Virus record (IMG/VR): IMGVR_UViG_3300017726_000046
Span: 1-30,753 of that record
Source of the DNA: a virus
Length of the DNA: 30,753 bases
Reading direction: 5' to 3' (one strand)
This document shows, one piece after another, positions 26,225-30,753 of the stretch. Position numbers and translations under genes: made by a program. The notes under the pieces are model-generated. The model worked only from the letters and a program-made list of their open reading frames with translations, did no database searches and was not told the origin of the DNA. Positions within the stretch are counted from its first letter, which is position 1. Each line of letters begins with the position of its first letter.

Positions 26225-27082
26225 ATGGCAGAAGAACAACAAGTTGAGCTTGATCTTGAAGGCGACGACGCCGAAGTAGAGGTTGAAGCGACGTCGGCGG
26301 AAGAAACGGTAGAGGCGTCCGACTCGGACGATCAGTTTCAAAAGGCGGAAGACGCCACGCAGAAACGTATTAATCGGTTAACCAAGAAGATGCGCGAGGC
26401 CGAAAGGCAGCGCGAAGAAGCTTTGCGGTATGCACAGAATGTGCAGCAAGAGGCCCAGAAGATTAAAACCCGTATGGATACTTTGGACACGAATTATGTG
26501 TCAGAGTATGAAAACCGTGTTTCCAGTCAAATGAGCCAAGCAGAGTCTGAATTGTCTCGGGCTATTGAAATGGGTGATGCGGCGGCGACGGTCGAAGCGC
26601 AACGCAAAGTTACGACTTTGGCTATTCAAGCGGATCGTGCAGCGCAGGCAAAAGCGCAACAGGAGCGTTACAAGCAGCAACAACAGGCTGCGGCACAATA
26701 TCAAGCGCAACAACCAATGCCCGCTCAACAGCCTCGAAAGCCCGACCCTAAAGCAGAGCAATGGGCTTTGAAAAACACGTGGTTTGGTCAAGACGAAGCC
26801 ATGACGTATGCAGCTTTTGGAATACACAAAAAGCTGGTGGAAGATGAAGGGTTTGACCCGAACGGCGAAGAATACTATAATGAACTTGACCGTCGCATAG
26901 CTGATAAGTTTGGCGGCGCGGCAAAAAGCTCTAACAAACGACCCGCTCAGACGGTTGCTGGAGCTTCAAGAAATGTTTCTGGGCGCAGTGGGAAAAAGGT
27001 TCGACTCACCCCGAGCCAAGTCGCTATCGCGAAGAAATTGGGTGTGCCGCTAGAAGAATATGCGAAATACGTGAAGGAGTAA
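26225..27082 (+). CDS. Capsid scaffolding protein
   Basis: This 285-residue protein should guide procapsid assembly and then leave or be degraded. It is very acidic at the N-terminus (1-45), has a long coiled coil (50-150, KRINRLTKKMREAERQREEA and on), a Gln/Ala/Pro-rich linker (150-185), and a C-terminal helical region that ends basic (SGKKVRLTPSQVAIAKKLG, then PLEEYAKYVKE). This last part is the probable capsid-binding tip. It lies three genes before the major capsid protein. Identification is by layout and context, not by a diagnostic motif. Confidence 0.8.
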   Translation: MAEEQQVELDLEGDDAEVEVEATSAEETVEASDSDDQFQKAEDATQKRINRLTKKMREAERQREEALRYAQNVQQEAQKIKTRMDTLDTNYVSEYENRVSSQMSQAESELSRAIEMGDAAATVEAQRKVTTLAIQADRAAQAKAQQERYKQQQQAAAQYQAQQPMPAQQPRKPDPKAEQWALKNTWFGQDEAMTYAAFGIHKKLVEDEGFDPNGEEYYNELDRRIADKFGGAAKSSNKRPAQTVAGASRNVSGRSGKKVRLTPSQVAIAKKLGVPLEEYAKYVKE

Positions 27083-27086
27083 GAGC

Positions 27087-27554
27087 ATGACAGAACAAAC
27101 CATAGATCGAACTTCTCGCGCAAACAAAACTCGGGAGAAACAGGCTGTTCGTAAGCCTTGGGCTCCCCCGTCAATGTTAGATGCACCGCCTGCACCGGAT
27201 GGTTTTAAGCATCGTTGGATACGCGCAGAAACGCGTGGTTTTGACGATACGAAAAACATTAGCGCCAAGATGCGCGAAGGTTGGGAATTGGTCCGTAAGG
27301 ACGAATATCCGGACTTTGAGGCCCCGGTAGTTGAATCAGGTAAATATCAAGGTGTGTTTGGAGTAGGCGGACTGCTTCTCGCACGGATACCGTTAGAGAC
27401 AGTGGCTGAAAGAACTGATTACTTTAATCAACGTAGTCACGACCAGATGCAAGCTGTTGACCACGACATGATGCGTGAGAATGCACATTCAACCATGAGG
27501 ATCAGCAATGCTGATCGTCAATCTCGTGTAACCTTCGGTGGCCCCAAGAAATAG
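27087..27554 (+). CDS. Conserved protein between scaffold and capsid genes
   Basis: This 155-residue protein has a basic N-terminus (RTSRANKTREKQAVRKPWAPP), a conserved-looking core FKHRWIRAETRGFDDTKNI and KMREGWELVRKDEYP, and a VGGLLLARIPLETVAERTDYF segment near residue 92. Such proteins occur upstream of the capsid gene in several marine phages and may be head-related, but no function is known to me. ATG 27087 follows GGAG. Confidence 0.75.
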   Translation: MTEQTIDRTSRANKTREKQAVRKPWAPPSMLDAPPAPDGFKHRWIRAETRGFDDTKNISAKMREGWELVRKDEYPDFEAPVVESGKYQGVFGVGGLLLARIPLETVAERTDYFNQRSHDQMQAVDHDMMRENAHSTMRISNADRQSRVTFGGPKK

Positions 27555-27580
27555 GGCTACCCCAATAGGAGAAAAATCTA

Positions 27581-28231
27581 ATGGCTAATCAAGAAACAGC
27601 CTATGGTCTTCGTCCTATCGGGCTTGTTGGTAGTGGTGCAAATTCAACTGGGGTAACTCAGTACGAAATCGCTTCCAACAACACTAATGCGATTTATCAA
27701 TATGCTATCTGTGTGCCTTTGGCCGCAGGGGTTATTGATCAAGCCGGTGCTACTTCTGGTGGTACTACGCAAGCACTTGGTGTCCTGATGGGCGTTGAAT
27801 ACGTTGATTCGGTTTCGAAAAAACCGGTCTTCATTAACTACTGGCCCGGTTCCGGCTCAGTCAGCGTTGACACAAACCACCCTGTAAAGGCGTTTGTGGC
27901 TGATAACCCGAACCAACTCTTTAAAGTAGCTTCTGACGCTTCTTTGACTGATCGTGCAACTGCACTTGCAACTGTCTTTGCGAACGCTTCGCTTGGTACA
28001 TCTGCTCGTACAGGTTCGACAGACACAGGTTCGTCAAACTCTGCTTTGAGTGTATCGTCTGTAAATACGACGGCGACTTTGCCGCTTCGCATTGTAGGCA
28101 TCATGGACGACGAAGCTAATAGCGATTTTACCGCAGCCGGTATTCCGCTTATCGTTCGTCTGAACGCACACTTTAACGCTGGAACCCGTCGGTTTGATTC
28201 TCAAACCACCGCGGATTCCACCGGCATATAA
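27581..28231 (+). CDS. Probable virion protein before the major capsid gene
   Basis: This 216-residue protein is rich in Ala, Ser, Thr and Asn, with many beta strands and no charged clusters, as in capsid decoration or head-fibre proteins. It begins MANQETAYGLRPIGLVG and ends LIVRLNAHFNAGTRRFD. AGGAGAAAA precedes the ATG, and the major capsid gene starts 14 bases after its stop. A decoration-protein role is inferred from composition and position. Its Thr/Ser-rich middle (150-185) is low-complexity. Confidence 0.75.
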   Translation: MANQETAYGLRPIGLVGSGANSTGVTQYEIASNNTNAIYQYAICVPLAAGVIDQAGATSGGTTQALGVLMGVEYVDSVSKKPVFINYWPGSGSVSVDTNHPVKAFVADNPNQLFKVASDASLTDRATALATVFANASLGTSARTGSTDTGSSNSALSVSSVNTTATLPLRIVGIMDDEANSDFTAAGIPLIVRLNAHFNAGTRRFDSQTTADSTGI

Positions 28232-28245
28232 GGAGGGCTTAAATA

Positions 28246-29154
28246 ATGGCTATCTCTCGCGCACAATTAGCGAAAGAGCTGGAACCCGGCCTTAATGCCT
28301 TGTTCGGGCTCGAATATAACCGATACGAGAATGAACATGGCGAAATCTTCGAAGAAGAAAGCTCAGATAGAGCATTCGAAGAGGAAGTTATGCTCGGGGG
28401 TTTTGGAACAGCGCCAGTTAAAGGTGAAGGCACAGGCATCAGCTTTGACGACGCACAAGAAACCTACACTGCTCGTTATACTCACGAAACTATCGCGCTT
28501 GCGTTTTCGATCACAGAAGAGGCTGTTGAAGACAACCTTTATGATCGTTTGGCATCACGCTACACTAAAGCCTTGGCTCGTTCCATGGCTCAAACCAAGC
28601 AGATTAAAGCTGCGGCTATCTTGAACAACGCGTTCACAGCCGGTGCTTCTGCAATTGGTGACGGTGCAGCGTTGTGTTCTGCGGCTCACCCGTCACTATC
28701 GGGTAATCAGACAAACTTGCTTGGAACAGCGGCTGATCTTAACGAAACATCGTTGGAACAGATGCTGATTGACATTGCGGGTCTGACTGATGAGCGTGGT
28801 CTGAAGATTGCTGTACGCGGCATGAAGCTTATCATTCCAAAAGAGCTTCAGTTCATTGCAGAGCGAGTTATTAACTCTAATCTGCGTCCGGGCACAGCGG
28901 ACAACGACACAAACGCGATGAAATCAATGGGTATGTTGCCTGAAGGTGCAGTGGTTAACCACTTCCTTACAGACACAGACGCGTTCTTCATCAAAACTGA
29001 TGCGCCAAACGGTTTCAAATACTTTAACCGTTCACCAATCAAAACAGCGATGGAAGGCGACTTCGACACTGGCAACATGCGCTTTAAAGCACGTGAACGC
29101 TATAGCTTCGGAGTTTCTGACTGGCGTTGTGTTTTTGGTACTCCCGGCGCGTAA
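28246..29154 (+). CDS. Major capsid protein
   Basis: This 302-residue protein should form the icosahedral shell with an HK97-like fold. The N-terminal arm has many acidic residues (EHGEIFEEESSDRAFEEEV). The core contains HETIALAFSITEEAVEDNLYD (an E-loop/spine helix pattern like the Mu gpT group), an Ala-rich stretch with AAILNNAFTAG, and RGMKLIIPKELQFIAERVINS. The end RYSFGVSDWRCVFGTPGA is typical of such coats. A strong ribosome-binding site (AAGGAGG) and a following terminator suit a highly expressed gene. Confidence 0.88.
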   Translation: MAISRAQLAKELEPGLNALFGLEYNRYENEHGEIFEEESSDRAFEEEVMLGGFGTAPVKGEGTGISFDDAQETYTARYTHETIALAFSITEEAVEDNLYDRLASRYTKALARSMAQTKQIKAAAILNNAFTAGASAIGDGAALCSAAHPSLSGNQTNLLGTAADLNETSLEQMLIDIAGLTDERGLKIAVRGMKLIIPKELQFIAERVINSNLRPGTADNDTNAMKSMGMLPEGAVVNHFLTDTDAFFIKTDAPNGFKYFNRSPIKTAMEGDFDTGNMRFKARERYSFGVSDWRCVFGTPGA

Positions 29155-29203
29155 GTTGTGGTACAATGAGGACGGTAATTCATTTACCTCCTCCCTGATG
29201 ACT

Positions 29204-29232
29204 GGGGCAACTTCGGTTGCCCCTTTCTTTTT
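29204..29232 (+). terminator. Intrinsic terminator after the major capsid gene
   Basis: GGGGCAAC (29204-29211), TTCG loop, GTTGCCCC (29216-29223), then TTTCTTTTT. Confidence 0.92.
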
Positions 29233-29265
29233 GCAGTTTTTAATGTATAGTAAAGTTATCCCTGA

Positions 29266-29284
29266 CAGTCGCATTGGGCGACTG
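29266..29284 (+). other. Leader hairpin before the next virion gene
   Basis: CAGTCGC-ATTGG-GCGACTG is a perfect 7-pair stem with no T tract, 26 bases before the start at 29310. It may stabilise the processed 5' end. Confidence 0.5.
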
Positions 29285-29309
29285 ACTTAACCCAAGACAG
29301 GAGTATAAC

Positions 29310-29771
29310 ATGGGTACAACTACTTTTTCTGGTCCGATTAAAGCCGGAACCATCAAAGAAACTACGGGTACAACCCTTGGTTCAAACATCAAAAACACCG
29401 GTAATGTGGTAATGTCTCAGACATTTGCAGCAGATTTATCGGGTGGTGCATTAGCGGCGTCTGTAACAGATGTTGTTATTCCCGCAAATTCTCAAATCAT
29501 TGATTGTGTGATCGACGTTATTACCGCGGCAAGCGGAGCTACCAACTTGAGCGTTGGAGATACTGTCGGCGGTGCAACTTCAATCTTAAACACCTTTGCT
29601 ATTGGAACTACTGCGGGTCGTAAGTATCCCACTACTCAAGCAGGGGCGGCTTTGGCATGGGAAGACACGGGCACAGCGGACATTCGTCTGACTGTAACAA
29701 ACTCCGCCGCAACCTCCGCGGGTGAAGTTCGTGTTACTATTCTGTACGCTCAGAATAATAACCTTGCTTAA
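29310..29771 (+). CDS. Probable capsid-associated beta-rich protein
   Basis: This 153-residue Thr/Ala/Gly-rich, beta-strand protein (VVMSQTFAADLSGGALAASV, then ITAASGATNLSVGDTVGG) lacks cysteine clusters. Such composition is common in phage head decoration and fibre proteins. AGGAGTATAAC precedes the ATG. With the next gene it forms a pair after the capsid terminator. Role by context only. Confidence 0.7.
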   Translation: MGTTTFSGPIKAGTIKETTGTTLGSNIKNTGNVVMSQTFAADLSGGALAASVTDVVIPANSQIIDCVIDVITAASGATNLSVGDTVGGATSILNTFAIGTTAGRKYPTTQAGAALAWEDTGTADIRLTVTNSAATSAGEVRVTILYAQNNNLA

Positions 29772-29782
29772 AGGAGGCTTGA

Positions 29783-30058
29783 ATGGCTAATTCAGACGTA
29801 AAAACAAAACGTCTGACGGGAACGGGTGCGGCCTCAGTAGGCCGTGCCAGATTACGTCAGATACAGGTATTAACCGCGGCCGGTGCGGGTCGTTTAACTT
29901 TGACAGATGGAAGCGGCGGCGCAACCGTTTTAGACATAGATTTTTCTGCTTCTGAAACACATTCAGTAAACATTCCGGATGAAGGTGTTTTGTTTGCAAG
30001 CGATATTCACGTAGGTACAGCAACAAACGTGACCGCTATGACTATTTTTTATAGTTAG
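29783..30058 (+). CDS. Small beta-rich probable virion protein
   Basis: This 91-residue protein has alternating strands (RLRQIQVLTAAGAGRLTLTD, then VLDIDFSASETHSVNIPDEG) suggesting a jelly-roll or small beta sandwich, as in head-binding or decoration proteins. AAAGGAGG lies before the ATG. Function inferred from location. Confidence 0.7.
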   Translation: MANSDVKTKRLTGTGAASVGRARLRQIQVLTAAGAGRLTLTDGSGGATVLDIDFSASETHSVNIPDEGVLFASDIHVGTATNVTAMTIFYS

Positions 30059-30066
30059 GAAGTTCC

Positions 30067-30351
30067 ATGGCTACAACAAAAGATGTTGAAAGACTACCTA
30101 GTGGCCGAATAAAATATCGGGGCGAAACCTTTGCCGGATTTAATAAACCCAAGCGCACTCCCGGAAAAACCAAGAAAAGTGCCGTTTTGGCAAAAAAAGG
30201 CTCTGAAGTTAAATTGGTTCGGTTCGGGGACCCTAAGATGTCTATCAAGAAAGACCAGCCGGGAAGACGTAAAAACTTTCGTGCACGACACAATTGTGAC
30301 ACGGCAAAAGACAAATTTTCGGCCAGATACTGGTCCTGTAAGGCGTGGTAA
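30067..30351 (+). CDS. Basic small protein with the RHNCD-SARYWSCKAW signature
   Basis: This 94-residue lysine-rich protein has the C-terminal signature RRKNFRARHNCD...DKFSARYWSCKAW, which I recognise from many marine phages and cyanophages. The two Cys and His may bind metal. The high positive charge suggests contact with DNA, perhaps inside the head. AGGAAG precedes the ATG. Function not known. Confidence 0.75.
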   Translation: MATTKDVERLPSGRIKYRGETFAGFNKPKRTPGKTKKSAVLAKKGSEVKLVRFGDPKMSIKKDQPGRRKNFRARHNCDTAKDKFSARYWSCKAW

Positions 30352-30352
30352 T

Positions 30353-30511
30353 ATGAAGGTCGAAGAGGTTTTAAAACTCCTTGAAAAGCATGAAGCAGAA
30401 TGCAACGAGCGGTATCAAAAGATTGACAGGCAGCTTGATAAACTTGACATGCGCTTATGGGGTATTGCTCTTTTGATTATAGCAACCGCAATAGCAGGGA
30501 AGCTTTTATAA
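30353..30511 (+). CDS. Coiled-coil small membrane protein
   Basis: This 52-residue protein has a charged helix (VLKLLEKHEAECNERYQKID) followed by a C-terminal membrane segment (LWGIALLIIATAIAG), the layout of XhlA-type haemolysin-like phage proteins. It shares its last base with the ATG of the next gene. Its role could be holin-like or virion-linked. Confidence 0.65.
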   Translation: MKVEEVLKLLEKHEAECNERYQKIDRQLDKLDMRLWGIALLIIATAIAGKLL

Positions 30512-30705
30512 TGGCATATTCGAGAAAATCTAAAGGCGCTTCCAAAAAAAGTAAGGGAAGTAAAATATGCCCAGAGGGAAAAGCGTGGGCGCAACGGACT
30601 TTTGATACATACCCCAGCGCGTATGCAAACTTAGCCGCTAGTAAATATTGTAAGGACCCTAATTACGCTAAAAAATCCAAGGGCGGAAAACGAAAGGGTA
30701 AATAA
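30511..30705 (+). CDS. Lys-rich small protein with paired cysteines
   Basis: This 64-residue protein carries SKGSKICPEGKAWAQRTFDT and ASKYCKDPNYAKKSKGG between polybasic ends. This pattern is common to small marine-phage proteins that follow the RHNCD type. DNA association is plausible. It starts at ATG 30511 in the overlap with the previous stop and ends overlapping the next start. Confidence 0.7.
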   Translation: MAYSRKSKGASKKSKGSKICPEGKAWAQRTFDTYPSAYANLAASKYCKDPNYAKKSKGGKRKGK

Positions 30706-30753
30706 TGGGCAAATTGCAAGATTGGCTAGATGAGGATTGGGTCAGAATTGACA
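30705..30753 (+). CDS. Start of a further small phage protein (cut by window)
   Basis: An ATG in the TAATG overlap begins MGKLQDWLDEDWVRID and runs off the window after 16 codons. The opening LQDW...WVRI is seen at the start of small basic phage proteins of the same group. Too little is visible to say more. Confidence 0.45.
   Translation, partial: MGKLQDWLDEDWVRID

Noticed and set aside
1-30753. CRISPR arrays, insertion sequences, integrase or tRNA genes
   Set aside because: No regularly spaced repeats, transposase or recombinase motifs, or tRNA folds were recognised on either strand.

Overview
The window is a stretch of a tailed double-stranded DNA phage genome (Caudoviricetes). It shows a phage replication module (SNF2-type helicase, single-strand-binding-like protein, archaeo-eukaryotic-type primase, UvrD-like helicase, family A DNA polymerase), both terminase subunits, portal, a lysis cluster, scaffold and major capsid protein. 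No integrase, RNA polymerase, tRNA, CRISPR array or IS element was seen, but the window ends before the tail genes, so lifestyle is open. The host is probably a marine alphaproteobacterium. This is an inference from the 3-TM holin of the gene-transfer-agent type, the plasmid-like DUF932 and GP88-like genes, a perfect chromosomal-type parS site, and several tiny basic proteins common in marine phages.

Layout. 1-8.8 kb: a 5'-truncated gene and a leftward SNF2-like helicase, then a rightward replication operon from overlapping divergent promoters, ending at a UUCG terminator after polA. 8.8-12.5 kb: small accessory genes, many overlapping by 1-11 bases: a ribbon-helix-helix protein, zinc ribbons, a membrane-anchored HTH protein and a papain-like cysteine protease candidate. 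12.5-12.84 kb: an AT-rich gap with seven GTAAC/GTTAC elements. 12.84-13.8 kb: terminase small subunit overlapping a VRR-NUC-like nuclease. 13.8-17.4 kb: self-contained cassettes (promoter, leader hairpin, gene, terminator) placed between terS and terL, two of them sharing duplicated flanks. 17.4-17.99 kb: a C-rich non-coding gap ending in parS. 18-30.75 kb: terL, portal, small proteins, holin/endolysin, GroES-like co-chaperonin, scaffold, capsid and other probable virion genes.

Regulation. A short motif, TATCGCATA or its reverse complement, recurs in most intergenic regions from 8.8 to 18 kb and again at 25.47 kb. It is often doubled at exactly 10-base spacing and sits within or just after sigma70-like promoters with 16-17 base spacers. 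Seven of these genes also share an ACTACGGAGG or ACTATGGAG ribosome-binding stretch, some after a GC hairpin with a GGGCAA loop. This looks like one regulon of accessory genes; the ribbon-helix-helix protein at 8.9 kb is the natural candidate regulator.

The most striking single element is a perfect TGTTTCACGTGAAACA 38 bases upstream of the terL start, identical to the bacterial ParB-binding parS consensus. In sampled lines the + strand changes from C-rich to G-rich at about this point. No parA or parB gene is visible here, so the site may recruit host ParB.
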